Shown here: positions 36,457 to 44,732 of the stretch, in pieces
Numbering within the stretch: position 1 is the stretch's first letter
Layout: every line of letters starts with the position of its first letter
NCBI GenBank assembly: GCA_900756925.1
Contig: CAAELX010000044.1
Coordinates: 1-64,000 of the forward strand
Source of the DNA: an uncultured Roseburia sp.
GTDB taxonomy: Bacteria; Bacillota; Clostridia; Lachnospirales; Lachnospiraceae
Direction of reading: 5' to 3'
DNA length: 64,000 nucleotides
Notes under the pieces: generated by a model
Told to the model about the DNA's origin: nothing
The model's input: only the letters and a program-made list of their open reading frames with translations
Databases searched by the model: none
Position numbers and translations under genes: made by a program

Positions 36457-36498
36457 TGCTTGCGCGTCATGGGCGCGCTCTAACGGGTGCATCTTTAA

Positions 36499-36651
36499 TT
36501 AGAAAATAAGCTTTCCCTTATGCTTCAATAATCTTGCACCATTCACAATCAGAAGCACGCCGGACACGATTCCGGTCACGAGAATACAGATCCCGATCAC
36601 AATATTTCCGGCACCTGCAGATCCCATTGTTTTATAAATTTTTTCTTCCAT
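36499..36651 (-). CDS. Small single-helix membrane protein, 50 aa
   Basis: This short gene encodes MEEKIYKTMGSAGAGNIVIG followed by a hydrophobic stretch (about residues 15-40) and a basic tail (ARLLKHKGKLIF-stop). GGAGGG stands 8 nt before the ATG on the reverse strand. Similar ~50-residue proteins with a YKTM start, one membrane helix and a lysine-rich end are common but unexplained in gut Firmicutes. I cannot assign a function. It lies just downstream of the toxin module on the same strand, with a terminator-like hairpin (36758-36783) in between. Confidence 0.75.
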   Translation of the reverse strand: MEEKIYKTMGSAGAGNIVIGICILVTGIVSGVLLIVNGARLLKHKGKLIF

Positions 36652-36757
36652 ATAATAAACCCTCCATGTTCTAAGATGATTTTATTTTGAATATTATCTG
36701 TATTTTACCATTATTTCAGGCAAGATACAATCAGATTTCTGCCGGAAGTCCATGAAA

Positions 36758-36783
36758 AGGGCACTTGAAAAATCAAGTGCCCT
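36758..36783 (-). terminator. Terminator of the toxin mRNA
   Basis: Perfect 11-bp arms AGGGCACTTGA (36758-36768) and TCAAGTGCCCT (36773-36783) enclose a 4-nt loop. On the reverse strand they are followed by TTTT, so they would end the toxin transcript. The -35 box of the antisense RNA lies inside the hairpin. Confidence 0.75.
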
Positions 36784-36793
36784 AGTGTATAAT
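36765..36793 (+). promoter_or_regulatory. Promoter of the antitoxin RNA
   Basis: TTGAAA (36765-36770), a 17-nt spacer and perfect TATAAT (36788-36793) read toward, and antisense to, the 3' end of the toxin gene. Confidence 0.8.
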
Positions 36794-36799
36794 CAGACC

Positions 36800-36895
36800 A
36801 GAAGCATCGGTAGAAAAATTTCCGATTGCCCTCAGTTGAATACTTATTTAAGAGATAGCATCTAACCTTGGTCGGGGGATGCTATTTCTTTTTGT
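36800..36895 (+). ncRNA. Candidate antisense antitoxin RNA (type I system), ~95 nt
   Basis: From a predicted start near 36800 the transcript has a small hairpin ATCGG/CCGAT and ends in a terminator with arms ATAGCATC (36855-36862) and GATGCTAT (36878-36885) followed by TTCTTTTT. Its 3' end overlaps the last codons and 3' UTR of the toxin mRNA on the other strand, so the two RNAs can pair over their whole common length. This is the layout of TxpA/RatA-like and Hol-Tox-like type I systems. No coding frame is seen in it. Confidence 0.75.
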
Positions 36896-36968
36896 CATGA
36901 TGATTATCTATGTAAGATAAAGCCGAAAATATTACTAACAATAAAGTAAGAACTTCCATTGTATTCAT
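36882..36968 (-). CDS. Small hydrophobic toxin of a type I toxin-antitoxin module, 28 aa
   Basis: The peptide starts MNTMEVLTLLLVIFSALSYI and ends DNHHDKKK: one membrane helix (about 5-20) and a charged tail, as in the putative holin-like/TxpA-BsrG-type toxins that insert into the membrane. AAGGAGGG (36983-36976) stands 8 nt before the ATG. In the mRNA this site can pair, through GAGGG, with CCCTC at 36997-36993, so translation is probably held off until processing, another hallmark of type I toxins. It has its own promoter (37051-37079) and an antisense RNA over its 3' end. The start could also be the second ATG, three codons on. Confidence 0.78.
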   Translation of the reverse strand: MNTMEVLTLLLVIFSALSYIDNHHDKKK

Positions 36969-37050
36969 ATGGCATCCCTCCTTCGTGAACTAGAGGGCAT
37001 CTGACATCGGAAATTTCAGCATCCTGCTTCCTTGCAATTATACAAATAGA

Positions 37051-37079
37051 ATTATAACATGATGTAATTGTATATTCAA
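37051..37079 (-). promoter_or_regulatory. Promoter of the toxin mRNA
   Basis: On the reverse strand TTGAAT (37079-37074), a 17-nt spacer and TATAAT (37056-37051) give a transcript start near 37044 and a 5' leader of about 75 nt before the toxin ATG. Confidence 0.75.
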
Positions 37080-37099
37080 TGAAAATATAAGGTTACAGT

Positions 37100-37127
37100 T
37101 TGTAAATTCCTGGATTACGAGTATAAT
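37100..37127 (+). promoter_or_regulatory. Promoter of the debranching-enzyme gene
   Basis: TTGTAA (37100-37105), a 16-nt spacer and perfect TATAAT (37122-37127) lie about 95 nt before the start codon, back to back with the toxin promoter. Confidence 0.7.
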
Positions 37128-37220
37128 ATATGTTACAGTTCGCACGAATATTCGGTTTCGCGGATGGCACGTGTGAACGGATCGCAGAAGAGCCATAAAG
37201 AAGCCAGGAAGGGAGCAGAC

Positions 37221-39335
37221 ATGAATTTTAACCACAGACCGCAGAGAGGACAGCGCTTGCAGCCGTTAGATGAGATCGCAGGCTTTAAGGTGCGCCCGGG
37301 ACATTATAACAGGGACGGAGCGACGAGGGCCGGGAACGGTATCAGCTTTACCATCCATTCGATGGGGGCGACAGGCTGTACGCTGCTTTTGTTCCGCCCG
37401 AAGGAGAAGGAGCCGTTTGCAAGGATTCCATATCCGGAGACTTATAGGATCGGAAATACGTATTCTATGCTCGTTTTCGGGCTGGATATGGAGGAATTCG
37501 AGTATGCCTACCAGTTCGACGGACCGTACGATGAGAAGAAGGGGCTTCGGTTTGATAAAAATAATATTCTGTTAGACCCTTATGCAAGAGCGGTCACCGG
37601 GCAGAGAGAGTGGGGCGAGCGCCCGGAGGGCGGCAAGGATTTTGTCTATCATGCGAGAGTGGTGGAAAATAACTTTGACTGGGGCAATGTCAAGTCGCCG
37701 GATCACCCTTCCGAGGATCTCATCATTTATGAGATGCATGTGCGGGGATTTACGAAGGACGTTTCCTCCGGTGTGAAGGCGCCGGGAACATTTGAGGGAC
37801 TCAGGGAGAAGATCCCTTATCTGAAAGATCTCGGAATCAATGCTGTAGAGCTGATGCCGGTATTTGAGTTTGATGAGATGGAGAGTACCAGAGAGGTGGA
37901 CGGGGAGCGCCTGTACAACTACTGGGGTTACAATACGGTCTGTTTCTTCGCACCGAACACGAGCTACAGCTCGGTTGTGGAGCACAACCATGAGGGCGAT
38001 GAGTTAAAGAACCTGATCTATGAGCTGAAGGAGAACGGAATTGAGGTCATCTTAGACGTTGTGTTCAACCATACAGCGGAGGGAAACGAGCAGGGTCCGT
38101 GCTTTTCCTTCAAGGGAATCGACAATAATATTTACTATATGCTGACACCGGAAGGATATTACTACAACTTTAGCGGTTGCGGGAATGTCATGAACTGCAA
38201 CCATCCGATCGTGAGCCGTTTTATCTTAGACTGCCTGCGCTACTGGGTGACTGAGTACCGCGTGGACGGCTTCCGGTTCGATCTTGCCTCGATCTTAAGC
38301 AGGGATGAGAACGGGGCACCGATGAACAACCCGCCAATCTTACAGAGCCTGGCATGTGATCCAATCCTCGGAAAGGCGAAGCTGATCGCGGAAGCATGGG
38401 ATGCGGGCGGACTGTACCAGGTCGGAAGTTTCCCGTCCTGGAGCCGCTGGGCAGAGTGGAACGGCAGATACCGGGATGACCTGCGCCGCTTCTTAAAAGG
38501 AGACGGAGGGATGGCGGGAACCGCAATCACACGAATCACAGGATCAAGGGATCTGTATGATCCGGCAAACCGTGGCAACAGCGCTTCGGTCAATTTTATT
38601 ACCTGTCACGATGGGTTCACGCTGTACGACCTTTATGCTTATAATGGAAAGCACAATGAGAAAAATGGCTGGAATAATACAGACGGGGACAATAACGGAA
38701 ACAGCTGGAACTGTGGTGTCGAGGGCGCAACGGACGATTCGCAGGTGGAAGGGCTGCGCCGGAGAATGGTAAAGAATGCATTTGCTACCCTGATGTGCAG
38801 CCGTGGAACCGCCATGTTTTTTGCCGGGGATGAATTCTGTAACACACAGTATGGCAACAATAATGCATATTGTCAGGATAACCTGACATCGTGGCTGGAC
38901 TGGGCGAGATTGGAAGAATATAAGGAAATCCATGACTTCTTCCGCTATATGATCGCGTTCCGCAAAAAATACGCGATCCTGCGCAAAACAACGCAGACAG
39001 CGGTCTGTAAGCTTCCGGAGATCAGCATCCACAACGGATTCCCGTGGAATGGCGGTACAGACAACAACAGCAGGCTGATCGGCATTATGTATGCCGGACG
39101 GGATGAGAAGGATATCCGGGACGATATCGTCTTCTACTGCATGAATGCTTACTGGGAACCGCTTATCATGCAGCTTCCGGAGCTCCCGATGGGACTGCAG
39201 TGGCGGGTGCGCGTCAATACTTCGGTAGAGTATGAGGACGGGAAAGACTTTGAGACAATGACGGAATTTTATTACAGAAAGACGCTGCGGGTACCGGCGC
39301 GGACGGTGGTGATACTGACAGCGGAAGAGAGCTAG
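37221..39335 (+). CDS. glgX: Glycogen debranching enzyme, GlgX/isoamylase type, 704 aa
   Basis: The enzyme hydrolyses alpha-1,6 branches of glycogen or imported maltodextrins in the cytoplasm. A CBM48 domain (about 20-130) precedes the GH13 barrel. The catalytic triad is D354 in DGFRFDLA, E391 in IAEAWDAGG and D464 in TCHDGF, and the region-I sequence LDVVFNHTAEG is intact. A short beta-sandwich follows. The start at 37221 (MNFNHRPQRG) has AGGAAGGGAG upstream; an ATG at 37164 lacks one. It stands alone, between its own promoter and a terminator. Confidence 0.93.
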   Translation: MNFNHRPQRGQRLQPLDEIAGFKVRPGHYNRDGATRAGNGISFTIHSMGATGCTLLLFRPKEKEPFARIPYPETYRIGNTYSMLVFGLDMEEFEYAYQFDGPYDEKKGLRFDKNNILLDPYARAVTGQREWGERPEGGKDFVYHARVVENNFDWGNVKSPDHPSEDLIIYEMHVRGFTKDVSSGVKAPGTFEGLREKIPYLKDLGINAVELMPVFEFDEMESTREVDGERLYNYWGYNTVCFFAPNTSYSSVVEHNHEGDELKNLIYELKENGIEVILDVVFNHTAEGNEQGPCFSFKGIDNNIYYMLTPEGYYYNFSGCGNVMNCNHPIVSRFILDCLRYWVTEYRVDGFRFDLASILSRDENGAPMNNPPILQSLACDPILGKAKLIAEAWDAGGLYQVGSFPSWSRWAEWNGRYRDDLRRFLKGDGGMAGTAITRITGSRDLYDPANRGNSASVNFITCHDGFTLYDLYAYNGKHNEKNGWNNTDGDNNGNSWNCGVEGATDDSQVEGLRRRMVKNAFATLMCSRGTAMFFAGDEFCNTQYGNNNAYCQDNLTSWLDWARLEEYKEIHDFFRYMIAFRKKYAILRKTTQTAVCKLPEISIHNGFPWNGGTDNNSRLIGIMYAGRDEKDIRDDIVFYCMNAYWEPLIMQLPELPMGLQWRVRVNTSVEYEDGKDFETMTEFYYRKTLRVPARTVVILTAEES

Positions 39336-39439
39336 AGAAATACCACAGAGTGCTTCTTTCCGGGAAGATGGGACTTTGTGGCATGTGGATTGCAATGTCG
39401 GTGGAGCACAACAGGTGAATAGGGATGACAGGATAAAAT

Positions 39440-39484
39440 AACTCCGGATCTTACAGATAAGAGTAAGATTCGGAGTTGTTTTTT
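39440..39484. terminator. Intrinsic terminator between glgX and the MBL gene
   Basis: Arms AACTCCGGATCTTAC (39440-39454) and GTAAGATTCGGAGTT (39463-39477) pair with one mismatch and are followed by GTTTTTT. It lies between converging genes and may serve both. Confidence 0.85.
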
Positions 39485-39514
39485 GAGTGGCAGATTATAA
39501 CGTAGAACGTATTT

Positions 39515-40381
39515 TTACTGAACCACGGTATCTTTCTTCCAGATCCGTTCCGGTCGATAGACAATATTTCCTTTTTGCATATCCGGCACATGTGCGATTT
39601 TCGCAGGGGCGCCCTGGAACTCGAATGGAACATTGTCCACGTTCCCGTTTTTGATGTCTTCACATACCTTGCAGACATCCTCAATGATTCCGACATAGCC
39701 TTTTCCATTGCCATGGGATAGGAGGACATGGTCGTATTGTCCTTTCAGCTTTTCAGAGACTGACTGAAGCGTCTCTTCGTATTCCTCAATGCTTGTGGAG
39801 TAATCATCGAATACGAAGGTGAACGTATTGCATGCATCCCCGGTCAGAAGATAGCGGTCCCCATCTTTCTCACGGATGAGGAAGATCATGCTTCCAAGTG
39901 TATGTCCAGGGCAGGCGAACGTCTCAATTGTTACGTCACCGAGGTCGAAAGTATCCCCCTCCTTCAGGTCATGCAAATCGGAGAGTGCTGCGGATGGAAT
40001 ATAATCCTCCTCCGGTACATAAGTGCCATGTCCTTCGAACTGCTCCATGCCAAGTCCGGCTGCACGGAAGGCATCGCTTGCATGTTTTTCATAAATATAA
40101 GTATCTTTCATGCTCATATAGACCGGAATCCCGGTATTCGCATACTCGCCGGATCCGTTCGCATGGTCGACGTGACCATGCGTTAAGAGCACCTTTAACG
40201 GATTGGTATTCTCATGGGAAGCAAGGATGGTGTCAGTCACAGCCTTTAAACTCCCAAAACCGCTTCCGGTATCAAGCAGAACATTCCCCGCTGATCCCTC
40301 GACCAGATACATCAGTTCTGTTCCGAATGCATAAATTCTTGTAATATGAGCGTCTACTTTTTCAGTTGGAAAATTCAGCAT
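39515..40381 (-). CDS. MBL-fold metallo-hydrolase, 288 aa
   Basis: A metallo-beta-lactamase-fold hydrolase with the metal motif THGHVDHANG, the downstream histidine in CPGHTLGS and the aspartate in LTGDACNTF, so a two-metal site is expected. It has no signal peptide. Its natural substrate is not evident; such proteins are often lactonases, glyoxalase II-like or esterases. The start has GGGGAG before it. It follows the GPH symporter gene by 26 nt on the same strand, so the two are one operon, and a role on an imported glycoside or its lactone/ester is possible. Confidence 0.9.
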   Translation of the reverse strand: MLNFPTEKVDAHITRIYAFGTELMYLVEGSAGNVLLDTGSGFGSLKAVTDTILASHENTNPLKVLLTHGHVDHANGSGEYANTGIPVYMSMKDTYIYEKHASDAFRAAGLGMEQFEGHGTYVPEEDYIPSAALSDLHDLKEGDTFDLGDVTIETFACPGHTLGSMIFLIREKDGDRYLLTGDACNTFTFVFDDYSTSIEEYEETLQSVSEKLKGQYDHVLLSHGNGKGYVGIIEDVCKVCEDIKNGNVDNVPFEFQGAPAKIAHVPDMQKGNIVYRPERIWKKDTVVQ

Positions 40382-40407
40382 TTGCGTTTCTCCCCTTTCA
40401 ATATTAA

Positions 40408-41769
40408 TTATTTCCCGGTATGCTTTGTAGTCAGGTCTTTTTGAATCTGAACTGCATATTTATCAATGTTGAACGCAAGACAAACAAGCAGGATAACTAC
40501 ACCGATGATAGCTGGCAGATACGTGTAGGCAAATTTGATAGAAGCAATGGCACTTGCAGTCTGCGTTGCAGCCATTCCGTCATATCCTCCGATTGCAAGG
40601 ATCCATCCTGCAATGGCGGGTCCGAAACCAAGCCCGATTTTCTGTCCGATGCTGACACCTGACATAACAAGTCCCTCGGAACGGATGCCGAACTTCCACT
40701 CACCGTAGTCGACAACGTCACCAGTTAAGGCAAATGCACAGGAGAAAAGTGCACCGAGCATAAATCCTTTGCAGGCGTAAAGGGCGGCAACGAGAGTGAT
40801 GTTGGACGTGAAAAGTCCCGCCAGTGTAGAGGTGACAATAATGGTGACGGCACCGGCAATTAATATTTTCTTCTTGCCAAATTTACCTACAAGGCTCGGA
40901 AGAATCAGGTTCATAAGCAGTGCAGGAACCATGGCGCATGCAGAAAGGACTGCTACATAACCGGCATTTTCAAGTACATTGTTACAGAAGTAGTAAGTTA
41001 CCATACCGGTAGAGCAGTTATGTAATAACAGCAGACCGAACAGTGCCATTTCCAACCAGAAAAACTTGTTTTTTGCAAGACAGGAGACAGCCTCTTTAAA
41101 AGGAACACTCTGCTCCGGAGCAGCCTCTTTTGAGTTTTCTTTCATGATATTTTCTTTTGTTCCGAAGAATCCGAATAAAATTAAGACACCGGTAGCAATT
41201 GCGTAGATAATAGCAGTGCCTCTGTAACCGACAGATTGAACGAGCGGTACCCAGAAAATAGTAACGGCAAGTGCTGCTACCTGGTTCATGATCTGCTCTA
41301 AGGAAGCGATCTTCTGACGCTCCATACCGTTTAAGGTCAGACGGGAGAGCAGTGCGGTGTGGGAAATCATGAAGATGGTGAATGCCACAGCATTAATAAA
41401 CAGGTACATAATATAAACGTAAACGACTTTGCCTGTATGCCCCATATTCTCAGGAACAGAGAACAGCAGGATTAAAAATAGTGTAACCAGTGGAGCACTG
41501 AGTAAAAGCCATGGTCTTGCTTTTCCAAAACGTGTGTGTGTCTTGTCGACGAGCGATCCCATTAAGAAATCTGAGAACAGGTCGAAAAGACGGTTAATAA
41601 GCATCATTGTGGATACGGTCGCTACACCGATGCCGACAGAGTCGGTCAGGTAAGCGGAGACGAAACTTCCAACGATTGTCGTGACAATGTTTCCACCACC
41701 GGATGCGATGGAATAAGATAATTTCTGTGACACAGGTACATAACCTGTCTGTTTAGATTGTGTTTTCAT
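40408..41769 (-). CDS. GPH-family glycoside/cation symporter, 453 aa
   Basis: A 12-helix transporter of the same family as the one at 4877, with the signature INRLFDLFSDFLMGSLVDKT followed by TRFGKARPW. AAGGAGG precedes the ATG at 41769. It is co-transcribed with the MBL hydrolase and divergent from the large AraC-GH39 regulator; a permuted GH3 beta-glycosidase lies just beyond. The likely job is to bring in a beta-linked di- or oligosaccharide. The 270-nt divergent gap contains no clear palindrome and no gene. Confidence 0.93.
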   Translation of the reverse strand: MKTQSKQTGYVPVSQKLSYSIASGGGNIVTTIVGSFVSAYLTDSVGIGVATVSTMMLINRLFDLFSDFLMGSLVDKTHTRFGKARPWLLLSAPLVTLFLILLFSVPENMGHTGKVVYVYIMYLFINAVAFTIFMISHTALLSRLTLNGMERQKIASLEQIMNQVAALAVTIFWVPLVQSVGYRGTAIIYAIATGVLILFGFFGTKENIMKENSKEAAPEQSVPFKEAVSCLAKNKFFWLEMALFGLLLLHNCSTGMVTYYFCNNVLENAGYVAVLSACAMVPALLMNLILPSLVGKFGKKKILIAGAVTIIVTSTLAGLFTSNITLVAALYACKGFMLGALFSCAFALTGDVVDYGEWKFGIRSEGLVMSGVSIGQKIGLGFGPAIAGWILAIGGYDGMAATQTASAIASIKFAYTYLPAIIGVVILLVCLAFNIDKYAVQIQKDLTTKHTGK

Positions 41770-42039
41770 AAGTCCTCCTTTTTTTCAAAGAAAAAATCAA
41801 AACTCTCACGCGAGGAGAGGATTTTCCTCTTTGGAAACAATGGTTTTGTTTTTTACTGACACTTATTGTAGAAAATTTTACCCCTAAAAGCTCCCGGTTG
41901 AACGTACTTTTTTCTTATGAAAGAATTTCTTTTTTTGGCTTCTTGTTATTTAATGATGAATAAGATATCATGAAAATAGGATAAAAAGGTCATGTATTAT
42001 GGAAAATGAAAAGAATTATCATAAAAACGGGGTGAAAAG

Positions 42040-44517
42040 ATGAAAAACAGAGAAAAAATATATTTTGAAACAGATTATCCGGAAGATCAGGTGCACATTC
42101 ACAGTGAAATGGAAATTCTGTATATCCTGCAGGGGCACTGTGCCGTATTTGTAAACGGGAAAAATTTTGTGATGAAGCCGGAGGATCTCGTTGTATTTAA
42201 TCCGTTCGAGGCACATCAGACGTACCGGGAAGAGGGCGGGCACGTCCTGTCGCTGTTTATTCCAATACAGTATCTGACGGAGGCGGAGATCAGAACGGTA
42301 TTTTGTGCATCGGCACTCCAACCGGAGAAGGAAGTGAGTTTTGATATGCTTCGGGGACGGTTGGCAGAGATCTTCCGTGACTATACGGATAGTTCCGCGC
42401 ACCGGAGGCTGAATTTGTATGCCGAACTGTTAGAGCTTTTCAGCATTTTACAGCAGGATTTCTCTCTTGAAGATTGCAGGGAATCCGGGTATGGTGCGAA
42501 GGAACAGAAGAAAGTGGAGCAGAGGCAGAAGGTGTTGTCGTATATCTGGGAGCACTATATGGAACCTCTGACATTAAAGAGTGTGGCGGCAGAGTTCTAT
42601 CTGTCGGAAGGTTATTTCTCAAGACTGTTTCAGGAGATGTCTGGGAAAAGCTTCTCCGATTATCTGCGGAGTGTCAGACTGTCGGCAGCGAGAAGGGAAC
42701 TGCTGCGGATGAAGTCATCGGTCACAGAGACAGCATTTTCGTGTGGGTTTGGAAATGTGAATACGTTTATCGAGGCATTTCATCGGGAATACGGGCTGAC
42801 ACCGGGAACTTTTTTACAGCAGGAGAAGCAGAAAAGCCAGGAGGCAGAGGGAGAACCTGCAGAGGAAGAGATCTATTTTGCAGAGGAGATTTCCTACATG
42901 AGCCTGCTGCGGTACAGAACGTCGGAGACGAAGAATAATTTCCTGCACTTGTCTGGTAATGAAAAGATAGAAGTTGATTTTACTGCCAGGGCATCTGCTT
43001 TTCATCCAATATGGAAGATGACAACCAGTGGAAGCTATGCGAAGGAACTTTTATATGCGGTCGTGCAGGAAATCTTTCAGAAAGTGAAAAAGGAAATTCG
43101 GTTTGAAAATCATTTGCTTCATGGAATTTATGAGGATGAACTTGGAGTCTGCCACAGAAAAGAAGATGGAAGCCTTGGTTTTAATTTTGTCTATCTGGAT
43201 ATGATTCTGAAATTTCTGGTAGAGGAATTGCAGGTGACACCGTGGATTGTATTGGATTATACGCCCTCATGCCTTGTGGTAAAGAGAAAAAAACGATATT
43301 TTGGCAGTCATGTGATAAATCTTCCGGAAAATATAGAGGAGTGGACGTTACTTGTCACAGAGACACTAAAACATATGGCGGCCGTGTTTGGAATCGTGAA
43401 TGTCTCCTCGTGGAAGTTTTCAATGGAGCAGGCGATACAGGTTTCTGTCGGCAACTGCGACATGGAGGAGTACAAAGCTTTTTATCTTGCAACGTACCGC
43501 GCAATCAAGGCAGTGCTTCCGGATGCAGAGATCTTCGGATTCGGTCTTGATACCGGGTTTGTGGCATTAGATTCCAACACAGAATTTGAAGAACTGTTAG
43601 CATTTGCAAAGGAGCATGACTGTCTGCCGGATATACTCAGCTTTCAGTGCTTTTTCTGCGATTATTCGAAACTAAAACAGACGGAAGTTGATTTTGACAT
43701 GGCGCTGGATGAAGTATATCCGCTTTCAGAAAATCTGGATATTTTATCGGAGGAACTGGATCAGATCCAGAAGGTATCAGAGAGGTTCGGGGTGTCCATT
43801 CCCATCTATATTATGGTGGTAAATGCAGGAATGTGGGGAAGAGGACCGGGAAATGACACCTGTTTTAAAGCTGCCTTTACCGTCAGGAATGCATTGAAAA
43901 ACAGAGACCGTCTGATAGCATACGGAACAGGCGCAGTGATTGACCATGCACAGTCCCTGCTCCCAACGAATTCTATGTACCATGGAGGTTTTGCCATGAT
44001 CACGTTTAATGGAATACCGAAGGCAGCCTACGAAGGGCTTCTGCTTTTAAATGAGTTAGAAGGGGGTGTGATCGGGGAAGGGGAGGATTATATCATCACC
44101 CGCACTGAGAACGGACGGGAGTTTTACATTCTGTTATACCATTACTGTTCCTATAATCTGGCACGACACAGAAGGACGGTATTATCTCCGGCGGAGGAGC
44201 GCAATTATGACCGATATTATGAATATGAAGAGAAAGGGGCAAAGCCGATCCGTATTTTTATGAGAGGACTTCCATCTGGAAAAAGCTGTTTTCTGGAAAC
44301 ACATTATGTCAATCGTGAGCATGGGAGCAGTTACGATGTCTGGATGAAGATGGGGGCACCGGTCAACCCAAACCGGAAGATTCTGGATTATCTCATGAGC
44401 CGGTCAGGGTTCGAGATTGAGACAGAGGATCTGCCAGTATCTTTGGACGGGACGATTACACTGTCGATTCTGTTAGAACCGCATGAGGTGCGGGTGATCC
44501 ACGGAGTACTGGAGTGA
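42040..44517 (+). CDS. AraC regulator fused to a degenerate GH39-like domain, 825 aa
   Basis: Domains in order: a cupin-type sensor (about 10-110), an AraC HTH pair (about 165-265, LKSVAAEFYLSEGYFSRLFQ and ending YGLTPGTFLQQ) and a ~530-residue C-terminal GH39 (beta-xylosidase/iduronidase-like) domain. In true GH39 enzymes the acid/base lies in a W-x-F-E-x-W-N-E motif; here W458 begins WKFSMEQAI, with A465 in its place. The nucleophile TEWN-type motif is here MVVN (residues 592-595), with V593 instead of glutamate. Both catalytic residues are lost, so the domain most likely only binds xylose- or glucose-type oligosaccharide to signal its presence. It is divergent from the GPH/MBL operon and upstream of the permuted GH3, its likely targets. 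Confidence 0.88.
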   Translation: MKNREKIYFETDYPEDQVHIHSEMEILYILQGHCAVFVNGKNFVMKPEDLVVFNPFEAHQTYREEGGHVLSLFIPIQYLTEAEIRTVFCASALQPEKEVSFDMLRGRLAEIFRDYTDSSAHRRLNLYAELLELFSILQQDFSLEDCRESGYGAKEQKKVEQRQKVLSYIWEHYMEPLTLKSVAAEFYLSEGYFSRLFQEMSGKSFSDYLRSVRLSAARRELLRMKSSVTETAFSCGFGNVNTFIEAFHREYGLTPGTFLQQEKQKSQEAEGEPAEEEIYFAEEISYMSLLRYRTSETKNNFLHLSGNEKIEVDFTARASAFHPIWKMTTSGSYAKELLYAVVQEIFQKVKKEIRFENHLLHGIYEDELGVCHRKEDGSLGFNFVYLDMILKFLVEELQVTPWIVLDYTPSCLVVKRKKRYFGSHVINLPENIEEWTLLVTETLKHMAAVFGIVNVSSWKFSMEQAIQVSVGNCDMEEYKAFYLATYRAIKAVLPDAEIFGFGLDTGFVALDSNTEFEELLAFAKEHDCLPDILSFQCFFCDYSKLKQTEVDFDMALDEVYPLSENLDILSEELDQIQKVSERFGVSIPIYIMVVNAGMWGRGPGNDTCFKAAFTVRNALKNRDRLIAYGTGAVIDHAQSLLPTNSMYHGGFAMITFNGIPKAAYEGLLLLNELEGGVIGEGEDYIITRTENGREFYILLYHYCSYNLARHRRTVLSPAEERNYDRYYEYEEKGAKPIRIFMRGLPSGKSCFLETHYVNREHGSSYDVWMKMGAPVNPNRKILDYLMSRSGFEIETEDLPVSLDGTITLSILLEPHEVRVIHGVLE

Positions 44518-44606
44518 ACCAGTTCACCCGCACCATTCGCAAAAATGTATCTTCGATACTGTGCAGCCTAAGTTCAGATTCTGCAAGAATAAGTGCGAAT
44601 ACTTTA

Positions 44607-44635
44607 TTGACATTATCGGATATTGCCGATAACAT
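44607..44635 (+). promoter_or_regulatory. GH3 promoter with a palindromic operator in its spacer
   Basis: TTGACA (44607-44612), a 17-nt spacer and TAACAT (44630-44635). The spacer is the palindrome TTATCGGATATTGCCGATAA (44613-44632, 7-bp arms), so a regulator bound there would block the polymerase. Confidence 0.7.
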
Positions 44636-44732
44636 TTAATATGCAGACGTAAAAAAGTTGCGCGATGGTTCCCGTTTTTACGAGGCGCAGGAACCGTATC
44701 AATCTTATAAAAACAAGGAGGGTTTATTAAAG

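Noticed and set aside
36855..36894. Hairpin with CCGACCAAGG-type loop considered as an independent riboswitch
   Set aside because: It is explained better as the terminator of the antisense antitoxin RNA, with a matching promoter upstream and the toxin stop codon inside it.
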